Shown: positions 37,171 through 47,371, counted from the first letter of the stretch. The stretch is 64,000 bases of DNA from Carposina sasakii (GCA_014607495.2 CP053167.1:10850001-10914000), one strand, 5' to 3'. The notes: a model not told the origin generated them from the letters alone. Translations and numbers: made by a program.

Positions 37171-37692
37171 ATTGTCCTGAATCAAATTGAAACTATCGGG
37201 GATATTAGCTAACTCCATATCGCTACCAGACATAATATCTAATAGATCCTTTCCGGGGGAATTCTTAAACTCGATCTCTGTTTTGTCTGTGCTTTTCCCT
37301 GGCATTTCGAGGTCTAAGTCCGCTTGTTTGATGAGGTCGTCAATGTCGTCTCTAAGGGCGTCAGTATCGGAATCTCTAAGTTTCTCGGTGTCGTCTCTGA
37401 GTTTGTCAGTGTTAAGGTTTCTGAGGTTATCAGTGTCGGGATATTTAAGGTTGTCAGTGTTTCCAAGGTTGTCAGTGTCGTCTCTGAGATTGTAAGTGTT
37501 GAGGCCTTTGCCGTCGTCCGTGTCTTTTGTGTCGGGGTCTCTATGTTTGTCAGTGTGGTCTCTAAGGTTGTCAACAAAGTCTCTTAGGTTGTCAGTGTCG
37601 CTATTTTTAAGGTTGTCATTGTCTCTAAGATTATCGGTGTCTCTGAGATGATCAGTGTCTCTGCCGTCGTCAGTGTCGCCGCGGGTGTCGGA
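37171..37692 (-). other. GLYR1: In-frame 174-codon tail after the GLYR1 UGA (candidate readthrough extension or open 3' UTR)
   Basis: The TGA at 37693-37695 is followed in the same frame by 174 sense codons, ending at TGA 37168-37170 (525 bases between the two stops, a multiple of three). Codons 1 to about 115 are a degenerate array of DTDNLR-type hexads (for example LRDDTDN, LRDTDN) with very high Asp content. The last ~58 codons are non-repetitive, start near DDLIKQADLDLEMPGKSTDK, pass through SPGKDLLDIMSGSDMELAN and end IPDSFNLIQDN. The stop context is TTC TGA TCC. I infer either programmed readthrough adding an acidic tail, or a 3' UTR minisatellite. Frames on both strands through the repeat are also open, so openness alone is weak evidence. 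The non-repeat end is the stronger argument. Confidence 0.5.
37320..37690. repeat. Degenerate 18-bp minisatellite in the GLYR1 last exon
   Basis: On the plus strand this reads as variants of a GTTGTCAGTGTC / TCTCTGAG unit, repeated about 18-20 times with unit lengths that stay multiples of three. On the minus strand it encodes D-T-D-N-L-R hexads. Because all units lack stop triplets, long open frames appear on both strands here. Those other frames are shadows. Confidence 0.85.
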
Positions 37693-37892
37693 TCAGAACC
37701 TCGCTCGAATGTAGACCGCAGCCACGTCGTGGTTGGCATACCCGAGACGTTTGGCGTGTTTGAAGATCTCATTGGTGCTGGCGGTCAGCGGTAACGACTG
37801 CTCTAGCGCGTCTCCCAAACCCAGCGCCAGTTTTAGGTCCTTTTGCATGTGGGTCAACGGCTGGTGGGTGGAGTATGATGACTCGATCATTG
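37693..37892 (-). CDS. GLYR1: GLYR1 terminal coding exon up to first UGA
   Basis: This exon has acceptor CTTCAACAG|CA, completing an Ala codon with the previous exon, then MIESSYSTHQPLTHMQKDLK onward to HDVAAVYIRARF and TGA at 37695-37693. The QKDL-x-LALGLGDA helix and the AVY near the end match the C-terminus of the family, so this stop is the ancestral one. The exon continues without a splice signal into the open in-frame tail described separately. Confidence 0.92.
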
Positions 37893-40800
37893 CTGTTGAA
37901 GATATAGATAATTTATTAGCTTGTTTAATAAACATGCTGTAAAAAAAGGGGAATGTGAAATGCTACGAAAATTGCCTACTTTAGAGCACTTGTTCATTTG
38001 TGGTGCGTCGAGTATGATAATTCGATGTGATTGATGTTGAAGAGATAGGTGGTTTATTAGATTTGACTTACATTAGTTTGGTTTACATAACTATTCATGT
38101 GGCTTTGTTCCCAAAATAAGGTAACCAAAGCTGCAAAATCAGCAAGGATGTTCCCAGATGTAGCAGACCTGCGTAACACGATATGATAAACCGATTTATC
38201 GACATTTGGCCTGTCAAAATACGATAAATATAGCCGCTATGTTAAATTTTGTATAGAGACGATACGATATCCACAATGCGTGGTCATGCTAGGGGGGCTG
38301 GTGTGAAAGATTAGTGACAGGTTGCTTGGGAGTCATCACTTGGGAGAACGCCCTTAACTATTATTTAGTTAACATAAGAAATAACGTAATCGAAATGATT
38401 AAAAAACGAAATAAACTCGCGTTAGCTACGCTTACACATTTTATACAGGGTGTAACAGAAAGCGTATGTCAAGCGAAAAGCTATGTAAATAACCCATTAT
38501 AAAGCACCTATTTTCAAAATTTCAGACTCGAAATCACATGTTTATTTTTCAAGATTGTATGAACATTCCTGGCTTGTTTAGGAATTCTCCATACTATCTG
38601 GAAAAATAAACATGTAATTTCGAGCCTCAATTTTGTGGGTAGGTTCCTTTTAGTGGGCTATTTACATAGCTTTTCGCTTAACCTACCCTTTCTGTTACAC
38701 TCTGTATAGCAGTTTGCTAGTGTGTATATATAAGATCTAACCAGAATTAGTAATGAACTTTTGGGATGCGGCATAATCATACACAAGAAACATAATGTGA
38801 ATATTTCGAGTAAGATATTCACGCTAGTTTAGTTTTTTATTATATCATACAAAACTTTGATATTTTTCTCAAAGATCCTGTACAACCGTAACGTTAACTC
38901 ACACAACGACACACACACATAAACTAAGGCCGCTGCCCTTGCGCTGCCACGTCTACATTCACACTACAACACGTATAGATCATGAAGGTTGCACACAAAC
39001 AAACACACACATACGCACACACACACACACACACGCACGAACACACAGAGAGAGTACAGTGGGCTATTTACATAGCTTCTCGCTTAACATACACTTTTTG
39101 TTACACCTGTATATGTACTCACCTCTGCCCTTCAATATAAGGTGTGGGCTGGCGAGCGGCGTGAGAGCGAGTACATCCAGCAGGTCGGCCTGACTGAGCC
39201 CGGCGCGGTCGGCGAGCGCCAGGCCTTCCGCCAGGGCGGCGAGGGATACGCCGCAGACCACTTGTAGCACCGAGTTCATTTTAGACGCGTTTCCGATGTC
39301 GCCTGTGGAACAAGGAGGTGTAAGAGCACGGAATGAGCGATGGCAATGTGTATAAGGCATTTTTAAATCAATTAACAATAATTTTTTGAGAGGCGACATA
39401 AACAGATGCGAGATATTTTTGAATATCTAACAAAACACACGCCATAGGCCTGCGAAACTTGCGGTCGTGACTAGTTCGTGCTATCTAGACAAATTGTGCA
39501 GAATATATACAAGGCAAACTGAATCGCTTTTCATTTTATAGCTGTTACAATATACACACAAACAAACACTGAATAATCACAATCGCATGCACAAAAGATT
39601 GAATTATCTCATCATCTCAGTCTTAAAGGTGGAGTGTGATGTACAATCTAATTTGGAAAGTGGTAAACATTTGAGCGTTGGTATGACGAGACAAACAACT
39701 GGAGTAAGGCACTACTACCTAGGTAAAAGGAGTTCTTGCTCATCGCCTTGAAGCAGGACTGACAGTCGTCGAACAGGGCGCGGTCTCCCGCCGCTAACAG
39801 GATCAGGGTGCCTTCCTCTGCTTGCGTCTTCGAGCCTTGGATCTGTGGGGACGATACTCATAACAGATTGGGTAACTCGTTAAAGTGTGGCACGTTTTTA
39901 TTTAGCGTAAAAAAATCTACATAACACATACGGCTGGGTTCCCGTAGCCAGATGCATGCAGGATCATGAATGAGCACCACCCCATGTCCGCCCGTGGGTA
40001 TCGTAAGATTAAGAGTTTCCGGGAGACAGCAGCGCCTCCCGTGTTGACTACATAGTCCGATAATCACACTGCGGTCACCAATCCGCCTGCTATCATGGTG
40101 ACTATGGACAAAAACCCCCACAAGGCAATAGGCTTGTGGCGTGCGCTGGGGGAGGCCTACGTCCGGCAGTGGATAGCAATAGTATATGTAATAAAATTGC
40201 ATGTTAACGCCATATTTATAAGTGATATTTAATGCTAGCTGCTGAAAGGAGAGATTACGTGAATTAATTAATCATACATAATTATAAAACAAAGTCGCTT
40301 CCCGCTGTTTATCCTTACATCTTTAAAAGTTCGAAACGGATTTTAATGCGGTTTTTTTAAATACATAGTTCGTGATTCAAGAGGAGGTTTATATGTATAA
40401 CTCAGGACCCGCACCGGCTTAGCGCGGGTGTAATGCTCTCTCACGCGAACGAATTTGTGGACGGCCGCTAATGACACATAATAATCGCCTTACAGTTGGC
40501 TTAGCTTAGTGGCCCATTTACCTGTGCCTCGAGATAGCGTCCGCCCTTCCCGCCGATGGCCTCCACGATGTCGTGCGACGTGTCCGCGTCGATGGACGTC
40601 ATCTCGACGTAGCCTTTCGACTCGAGCGTCGGACAGTGCAGCACGCCGCAATTGCCAAACACCATCTGCAAAAGACGTATACAGCCGTCACGATTATGAA
40701 GTATGTCTTGTCTTCAGCCTATTGCAGTGCTGGACGTAGGCCTCCCCCAGGGCACGCCACAAGGTTACTGCAATAGGGGATTTTTTGCCCAAAGTTACCA

Positions 40801-43329
40801 CCCTAGGCAGGCGGGTTGGTGACCATATGAAGTATAAAGCAAGCAAATACCTCTCGATAGTCCGTAAGGATATCGATCATCTCATAGATGCTTGCGAGTC
40901 GATAGCGTTACGGCGCGTAAAAAGGTTTATTCTCACCCTACTGGCCGCGTGGTGCCGGCAGAGTAGAATTCGTACCATCCCATGTCTGCCCGTGGGTATC
41001 GTACGAGGCGATTAAGGGTTTCCGGGAGGTAGGCAGCAGCGCCTCCCGTGTTGACAACATAGTCCAAAATACAAACTGCGGTCACCAACCCAGCGTGGTG
41101 ACTATGGGCAAATACTCCCCATGGCCTACGTCTAGCCGTGGACTGCAATAGGCTGATGATGATGATGACTGGGCTAAGAATAAGCGATTTCGACTTGAAA
41201 CTGTAACCTACTGAATAACAAAAACCTGTGTGTGAAAAATCAAAAGAGAATATGGGATATAGCTTAGGGTTTTAAGAATCATTATTATCTTCTTGTCCGT
41301 ATTCCATTACTTATGGGGTCGTCACAATATGGTTTCTTTCGAAACTGTATTTGCCAAGAATTTTGCGGTTGTTTTACGGCCGGCTGCCTGCCTGACGCTT
41401 ACCCTCCTCGGGTATAACTAAAATACAATTTCAGTAGGTACTAGTGGACGCCCGCGACTCCGTCCACGTGGACTCTAGAGAAAACAAAATGTCGAAATTA
41501 TCCGGGATAAAAAGTAGCCTATATGTTAAGTTAAAACTGGTCAGAAGTGGCACCATGTGGTTGTATCGGCCCTTGGTGCTCTGCCTGCGCCGTAACGGAT
41601 GGGGGCGTGATTATATGTATATGTATGTATGTATGTTAAGTGGGACCTGTCACAATATATTCCTAAAAAATGCATCGAAATCGGTTCAGCCGTTTCTGAG
41701 ATTAGCGTGCACAAACGCACAGACAAACAGACAAAAATCATTATTTTGGGTACTATTGCGTTGATAAAGGTCTCCTATAACATTTTTTCTCATATGTATA
41801 TCTTCCATGTACAGACAGCGATCCGTTACATTTTTATGTATAGATATTTCGGGTAGAGCTAAGTAACAATTTTAGTATATTAAAAGCCGTAAATTAAATT
41901 AATTCACAGGTACAGGCCCGTGACTGGGGTCGAACCTTCCGAGTGAAAGGCGCACGTCTGTATGTACCTTTATGTTATCTAGAATGTTTCTAGAAAATCA
42001 ATAATGTTTTAAATATACACCTACTGGATGACGTCACCAATCTCCAGTGTAGGGTCCTACAGTCGTTAGGGATCGCTAGGCAGACCCTAAACCTTTTACT
42101 TAATGCGTGGTTTATTTCCGTAAAGGTTATATACAAAAGGTCAGCCCTTCCAATACACTAATGGGGATTGTCTATTTAACTAAGCGCACGCAAAATCGGA
42201 CCCTAAGTGGTTAGACAATGTTCGTAAGATCATTTCGCATTGACGTTCGTTGTCGTACACTTCCACTAATAGCGGTTAGACTTCGTCACGTGATTTGACG
42301 AACGCGCGAAAATGAAGGCTTCCTATTGCAGTAAAAGCTCCGATGACGAACCTCTATCGATTCGATTGAGATAAAATTTTGCTCTATCTAAGCCCCTTGG
42401 CTCGTTATTATATGATATGATAAGGTAACAGTGGTGTACACTCGCTTCTTGTGGCCCTGTATAAACTTTAACAGTACCTAAACAAATAAATACACTTTGA
42501 TGATGTTGTTTTAGTGCCACAACAGTAACAAACGGATCGTGTAACTTATACCATCTTGTACTTAGTTTGATGTGGAGATATAGGTTTTATTAGTTTTTAC
42601 AAACTTGGCAAGGTGTGGCTACACATAGATTATAACTTACTTATACAGCCTACATGCGTTGATAGCCCAGTGGTCATGACGTGCACCTTCTGAGCGGAAG
42701 GCGTAAGTTCGATCCCAATCACGGGCCTATACCAATGAATTTATTTCATGTACAGATTTTAATGTTGCAAAATTGTCACTTAGCTCGTGCCTCGGAAAGC
42801 ACGTAAAACCGTTGGTCCTGCGCCTTATCTCTCTCCGGTCGTGTCGGCTTTCCGTCCCATCGGACTATGAGAGTGACGGAATAGAGAGTGTATCTGTGTT
42901 TGCGCACACACTTGTGCACTATAATATCTCCTGCGTACCTGGCCAATCTCCGTAGAGATTAGTCGCCTTCGTCGCCGTAACAACATAATCCCATAGAGAA
43001 AACTAAAGAACAGATTTATGCGATAATTATCACACAAAATATATTCTATGATATTGTGATTGTGTATATGATTGATATATTTATGTCATGTTAGGAAAAT
43101 GCATTCAGTAAAAATGTTGACTTGGCAGTTTCACTAAACTATATTATTCTGCTTCTTGTTCACAAGTGACTCAATAGCTACAGCTAGTCCAGCAACAAGT
43201 ACCTCATCAAGTACATACCTCTTTAGCGGCCTGAGGGTCAGCCACACAGGAGAAGGTGATGTCAGCCTCCTCAACCACGTCGCACGGCGTGACAGCCACC
43301 GTCGCGCCCGCCTTCTCGAAGTCTTTGCA
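37693..43329 (-). CDS. GLYR1: GLYR1/NPAC (NDF) cytokine-like nuclear factor, 3' half, five exons, 5' end missing
   Basis: Five exons (43329-43219, 40665-40522, 39842-39719, 39302-39123, 37892-37693) join in one frame across GT-AG introns and encode 252 residues ending in YIRARF. The protein reads like the second half of GLYR1/NPAC: late Rossmann fold with ADITFSCVADPQAAKE, then LHCPTLESKGYVEMTSIDAD, the LILLAAGDRALFDDCQSCF strand-helix unit, GDIGNASKM at the start of the all-helical domain, and the QKDLKLALGLGDALEQ helix. Family knowledge: GLYR1 is a PWWP-domain nucleosome-binding factor with a catalytically dead beta-hydroxyacid dehydrogenase domain that tetramerises and partners LSD2. Here the dehydrogenase lysine position (three residues after GNAS-K) is Asn, consistent with loss of catalysis. 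The PWWP, AT-hook and GxGxxG parts are not in the window. The TGA at 37693-37695 matches the usual family C-terminus but is followed by an in-frame open tail. Confidence 0.93.
38446..38704. mobile_element. Foldback MITE (CAGGGTGTAAC family) in GLYR1 intron
   Basis: Inverted arms of ~100 bases bounded by CAGGGTGTAACAGAAAG and CTTTCTGTTACACTCTG, with TA on each side. This suits a Tc1/mariner-type MITE. Copies: 50939-51193, 61909-62162, half copy 39057-39113, fragment 32868-32945. Confidence 0.88.
38995..39056. repeat. (CA)n-rich microsatellite in GLYR1 intron
   Basis: CACACACACACACACACACG with interruptions, ending in an AGAGAG run, immediately before the solo MITE arm. Confidence 0.85.
39057..39113. 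mobile_element. Solo arm of the CAGGGTGTAAC MITE beside a GLYR1 splice donor
   Basis: CAGTGGGCTATTTACATAGC to CACTTTTTGTTACACCTG. It abuts a CA-repeat and ends about 10 bases from the end of the exon 39123-39302. Confidence 0.8.
39123..39302 (-). CDS. GLYR1: GLYR1 exon, start of helical dimerisation domain
   Basis: This 180-base exon has acceptor TTCCACAG|GC and donor GGCAGAG|GTGAGT. It encodes DIGNASKMNSVLQVVCGVSL onward to LASPHLILKGR. In active beta-hydroxyacid dehydrogenases the catalytic Lys sits two residues beyond the Lys of GNASK. Here that position is Asn, and the Asn usually found four residues further on is Gln, so dehydrogenase activity is not expected. The donor lies only about 10 bases from the terminus of a CAGGGTGTAAC-family MITE arm (39057-39113) in the downstream intron. 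Confidence 0.92.
39719..39842 (-). CDS. GLYR1: GLYR1 exon, end of Rossmann domain
   Basis: This 124-base exon begins at CCCCACAG|ATC in phase 0 and ends at TACCTAG|GTAGTA, leaving one base of a split Gly codon. It encodes IQGSKTQAEEGTLILLAAGD onward to AMSKNSFYLG. The LAAGD-R-x-L-x-(D/E)DC-x-SCF-x-AM core is a strong GLYR1 signature and sets the reading frame with no ambiguity. Confidence 0.93.
39915..40185 (+). mobile_element. SINE/MITE family 3 copy in GLYR1 intron
   Basis: Has CACCCCATGTCCGCCCGTGG, the CACTGCGGTCACCAATCCGC core and GGGGGAGGCCTACGTCCGGC. It is antisense to GLYR1. Confidence 0.8.
40275..40480 (+). repeat. Repeat family with ACAAAGTCGCTTCCCGCTGT start
   Basis: ACAAAGTCGCTTCCCGCTGT, GATTTTAATGCGGTTTTTTT, then GCGCGGGTGTAATGCTCTCT and ACGGCCGCTAATGAC. 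Further copies: 50325-50520, 55410-55585 and 62425-62625, all plus strand. Confidence 0.75.
40522..40665 (-). CDS. GLYR1: GLYR1 exon, Rossmann core to interdomain helix
   Basis: This 144-base exon (48 codons, phase 0 at both ends) has acceptor CTTTTGCAG|ATG and donor GCACAG|GTAAAT. It encodes MVFGNCGVLHCPTLESKGYV onward to GGRYLEAQ. It covers the family motif in which a conserved Tyr-Val-(Asp/Glu)-Met-(Ser/Thr) strand precedes the DADT turn and the GGR(Y/F)LEA segment. It is noticeably more GC-rich than its surroundings, as expected of a constrained exon in an AT-rich genome. Confidence 0.92.
40720..40830 (-). mobile_element. SINE/MITE family 3, partial reverse copy
   Basis: Carries CCTATTGCAGTGCTGGACGT, CCTCCCCCAGGGCACGCCAC and GGCAGGCGGGTTGGTGACC. 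It pairs as an inverted repeat with the forward copy at 40940-41170. Confidence 0.8.
40940..41170 (+). mobile_element. SINE/MITE family 3, full copy with (GAT)n tail
   Basis: Runs from GGTGCCGGCAGAGTAGAATT through GGGAGGTAGGCAGCAGCGCC to GGACTGCAATAGGCTGATGA and a GATGATGAT tail. It is about 110 bases from a reverse copy. Confidence 0.83.
41440..41845 (+). repeat. Retroposon tail family copy split by a SINE
   Basis: TACTAGTGGACGCCCGCGAC to ACAGCGATCCGTTACATTTT, with family 4 SINE 41531-41638 inserted after ATATGTTAAGTT. It lies in the GLYR1 intron. Confidence 0.8.
41531..41638 (+). mobile_element. SINE family 4 nested inside a retroposon tail
   Basis: ACTGGTCAGAAGTGGCACCA to a TATGTATG tail splits the 41440-41845 element. 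GTTAAGT occurs on both sides and fits a target-site duplication. Confidence 0.8.
42659..42965 (+). mobile_element. SINE family 2, plus copy in GLYR1 intron
   Basis: Begins with a GATAGCCCAGTGGTCATGAC A-box-like head, then the B box GTTCGATCCCAATC, and runs to CCAATCTCCGTAGAGATTAG. It is inside the large GLYR1 intron 40666-43218. Confidence 0.85.
43219..43329 (-). CDS. GLYR1: GLYR1 exon (first visible), late Rossmann fold
   Basis: This 111-base exon starts after a CCCTCAG acceptor and ends at GAG|GTATGT. It is phase 0 at both ends and encodes 37 residues, CKDFEKAGATVAVTPCDVVE onward to DPQAAKE. In GLYR1 this segment directly follows the nucleotide-binding glycine loop and the VWNRT strand, so at least one coding exon must precede it. 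No exon with an M-G glycine-loop coding pattern was found on the minus strand between here and 64000. The downstream intron (2.55 kb) is almost entirely transposable-element sequence. Confidence 0.9.
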
Positions 43330-43364
43330 CTGAGGGTACACAGAGAATAGCGCCTTTTACTATC

Positions 43365-43570
43365 TATACATATAATAAAAATGTAACGGATCGCTGTCTA
43401 TACATAGAAGATATATGAGAAGAAATATTATAGGAGACCTTTATCAACGCAATAGTACACAATATAATGATTTTTGGAATTTTTGTCTGTGCGTTTGTGC
43501 ATGCTAATCTCAGAAACGGCTGAACCGATTTCGATGCAGTTTTCAGGAACATATCGTGACAGCTAGGTAA
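43365..43570 (-). repeat. Retroposon tail family, minus copy just upstream of the first visible GLYR1 exon
   Basis: TAACGGATCGCTGTCTATAC then CTCAGAAACGGCTGAACCGA. It is the reverse of the 3' half of 17884-18200. Confidence 0.78.
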
Positions 43571-43599
43571 CAACTTGTGTTATTTATTTAGTTAAAAGC

Positions 43600-43740
43600 C
43601 GATATTTTCAACGTTCGGATAACTTATGTGCAGGCTAAATTTGATGCTCTTTCTCTGAAACTTGATCAATATAGAGACGGCATCAACTTTATCCCTTAGA
43701 TATGCTATGATCATTGGAACAATCGGCCCTTTAACACATA
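43600..43740. mobile_element. Palindromic MITE, diverged copy upstream of GLYR1 visible exons
   Basis: Contains AACTTGATCAATATAGAGAC and GGCATCAACTTTATC, matching the centre of 35605-35752. The arms are partly degraded. Confidence 0.65.
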
Positions 43741-44099
43741 CTGTGATCGATTCTGACCGACACACTTAGTATACATAAATTTAAAAATAGCTATGTCTGC
43801 CCTTCTCAATTCTGAATAGCTGAGACAGAAACGGACACACAAATAAAATTTAGAGTTTATGTTTAAGGTTGATGGTCAGAATCGAACATATTGTTATTGC
43901 CTGTTATAATAATGATCATCACAATACAGAATAGAACAGAGTAGGATCATATCTATAACGACCAGTTGTTTGATCAATAGTGAAGTTTACTATTACAAGT
44001 TAAACATTAAACACTATGTATAATTAAATTATAGTTACAGTATTTTTCAGATCACGGTATATTTTTATAAAATTCAAAACAGCGCTACCTATCCACAGT

Positions 44100-44265
44100 C
44101 GAGTGACACAAAAAGTTTACACACTCGCCACCAGATGTCGCCACCGGTTTTCCCGACGGCGGTGCAGAGGCGCGCATCACGTAGGCATCGACCGAGCCGC
44201 GTCAACGACCGCCGCGCTTGCAATGCCGCCGTGTCTCGCCGCCATTTTTGTAGAGATAACTGCTC
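44100..44265 (-). promoter_or_regulatory. GC-rich segment with YY1-like and CTCF-like motifs
   Basis: On the minus strand AAAAATGGCGGCGAGACACG resembles a YY1/Pho site, and the plus strand GCCACCAGATGTCGCCACC is near a CTCF-type site. The ATG in the first motif opens only a 22-codon frame. It could be a start-site region for a transcript entering GLYR1, or simply a GC-rich relic. Confidence 0.25.
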
Positions 44266-47200
44266 TTTGGAAATATATACAAACTTTACGAACGATGCGT
44301 TTTTGCGGGGGAATATTTTATATATTTTAATTGTAGACGATGCTGTTGGCGATATATCCTTGCGCTGGTTGATCTTTTATTATTGCATGGTTTAAAACCT
44401 CTATTATATTATGTGTGACTAGGTAGAGCTGGGGGTCAGGTTGTTTTTACGAAATAAACGTTCCTTAACTTAGGTCTAAACATTTGTATACATAATTAAG
44501 TACTTAAGTCATTTATTTTAATGCTCGCTCTTTCTATGACGCAATGTCTCGCAGTAATCACCTATATTTTTAACCTTATTTGTACATACCAGTGTAATAA
44601 TAATATACTAATAGATTTCTTTCTAAAACCGATACTAAACAGCTTTGACCTAAATTTTCCTACCTACTAACTAACTATACGTTTACACAGCTGTCATCGC
44701 CTCTCGAGTAATTTACTTTAACCGAGCTACTGAGAAAACTAAAATACCATTTAAAAATAAATGAACTTCCCAATCTTTGAGAAAACAATCCGCAAGCGGA
44801 TGTGTTTACCTGATCGCCTCATTAAAGTAGCCGGACGCCATGAAAAAAAGGCAAAGAGGAGGTGCTCTAAGATTTTAAAGTCACACACTGAGCCACTCAT
44901 GAAGCAGCGAACCAGAGCCACTATTCAAAAGGAACTATGTATTTGGTGTAAGAGACTCTAGGTTGTGATTGATTAATACCGCAGCTCAGTATAGATAGAC
45001 TACATTGGCAGTTGCAAGTCCATAAGACTGACAAAGTAACAATAACCAGGTTTCCATTTCCTCAGTTCGTCATCTAATAAAAATCCTGCATTTAGCGCAT
45101 TCGCGAAATGACGTGAAGAAGGTGGAAACGTCGATGCATCCTGTAGAGTCAAAGCAGGACACGATCCCTACGAGCCTATGGGTAAATAGATTTTTTGTTC
45201 AGTCTAGAGAATACCTGTATAGCAGGTCCACAATCAATACTATCGGATCTCCTCTACGTGCTTGCTCTACGCTATTCTCTATAAAAACGTCTTAGCAACA
45301 TTACAGCGACAAACACGATCGCGTCTGGAGTCAATGAAGGTCAATAATGTTTGCGCAGATAGCGACGCGTCCTTTGATTATAAGACTGCATCAAATTGAT
45401 CATCATTCATTTTCGCTTATTTAGCGCCAGGAGAGATGCTATCGGATAAGACGTACTCGTATTACCAGAAAGATTGAGCTGTGGGGATGGCTTCCGGCCC
45501 CACCGGGCCATTAGTTATTGTTTGGCCCATGTATATGTATATTCCATTCCATGTGGGATTTCTGTAGTTGCGTCTGCGCCCTATAGATGCTACAGAGCTA
45601 TATTATACTATATGGTATCAAATAGTATCAACCATGAAGAAGGTATAAAAGAGGAGGTGGGACTATGAGATGAGTCGTGTGGCAATCGTGAGACCATGAC
45701 GTCATGACAGGGGCGGAGCTTCAGCGCCAGTGTAACGCAGTAGCTGTAATCACACGCTTGTGCTCCGAAATTTAACCGAATTAAAATTACAAAGACACTA
45801 GCGCTTTTATCAGGGTACATTTTTACTAAAACGTAGTATAATATTGCCATTTAGCGATGAGTAATTGCACTAGTAAAACAATCTTGAAGTCTAGTCACTA
45901 CAAGGTGGTTTCTATGTAAATGGGCAGGGCTACAGTGTTCAATGCTCCCCTCGTCCCATACTTCACAGTCAGGCATTCATAATTGAAAACAAAAGATCAA
46001 CACTTTTCGCCTAACATTCTGGGCCTGCTGATTGCCTCGTCTGTAATCCAGAATCTTCTGCTATAATATGCGCAACTAGTATAGTGTATAGGTACACCGG
46101 CGCAATGAGCTCTGACCTTGGATGCAGAATCGATTCTAGTAGAAAGTACAATGCGCGAATTTACTCCCACTACTGCGTCCAGCGCTCAAGATCCAAGTTA
46201 TCTTTCGTTTGGTGTGTAGCGAAAACAATGCTTTTGGCATGAAGTAAGGCAATTCGTTATATCAACGATTATACTTCTTCCTACCTTCGTAAGGCTTTTT
46301 ATGCCCTTTTTTCTATCTTCTCGATTTGGGTTGCATGTTTTAAAAGCGAATTGAATAATATTCTACTACATGCTAAGTAATAACCATAACTGACCTAAAA
46401 CGCCAAATATGATTCAAAATACCAACAAGCTAATTCATACATACTTTACAACACAATAACCTAGTCCCACACTATGAGCTCTAAGATCTTGTATCGAAAT
46501 TGATTTAATTTTGAAGTAAGCCAAAGCGGCAGGTACCGGGATTGGCCCACAACTGTAAGCCAGGATCAACAGAGGCGACCAGAAAAATGCAAGCGACTAT
46601 AAGGTAATTAACTAATAGAAAAACAGAATGTGAAGCGGCAGGTGTCCTACTGAATTAGGTCCCTATAACCACCCACGATGCAGGATATTTCTCGCTCGCA
46701 ACCACCCAGAGCGTGAACCGTTTCCTTCACCGAACGCAAAAGACCCTTGTGTCATACTTTCAACACGAGGCAATGACCTAATTCATATTGCAACTGCAAA
46801 AGCTATCACACAACTGCTATCTACGTGTGTAGCTTGTTTCTACATACTGGCAGTTTAGATATCAACTAGCTTTACATATCGTATTACATAAAATAATAAT
46901 ATGTAATTAAAGATATACAATGCAAAGTGTTTACATTTATTAATTTAGTCTTCCATTGGCTATTTAATTAGATATTGAAAGACATGTTTCTGTCTCAAAA
47001 CATATCAAAAATATTCATAATTATACAAATGTTGGAATTTCGGAAACGCTTCCCGTTTTTCTATCTACCCCTCATATTTGTGACAACTGTGAACATGAAC
47101 ACGCTACCTAGATCTCCTCATTATCCTCATTATCATCTTTACTGAAAGATTCATTGGTTTGTTTGATTTGATAAACACGCAAATTTCAAGAAAAGTCCAT

Positions 47201-47371
47201 TTGAAGTAAAGTATTTCAAATTTTAACCGACTTCACGGAGGAAACTCTAAATTCTACGTAACTTATGTCACTTTAGCCGCTCATTCCGCCATTCTAAGGG
47301 TACAGTCATTTGCTGGAAAATAACAACATATTTTATTCCTATAATGGAATCATGAGGAGCTTACTATTTAG

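Noticed and set aside
37187..37587. Long plus-strand frames and a Thr/Leu-rich minus-strand frame over the GLYR1 tail
   Set aside because: They are shadows of a stop-free triplet-length repeat. Only the minus frame continuous with GLYR1 also stays protein-like outside the repeat.
44135..44395. Plus-strand frames of 75-86 codons in the GC-rich patch
   Set aside because: Arg/Ala-rich translation from GC content, no splice or similarity support.
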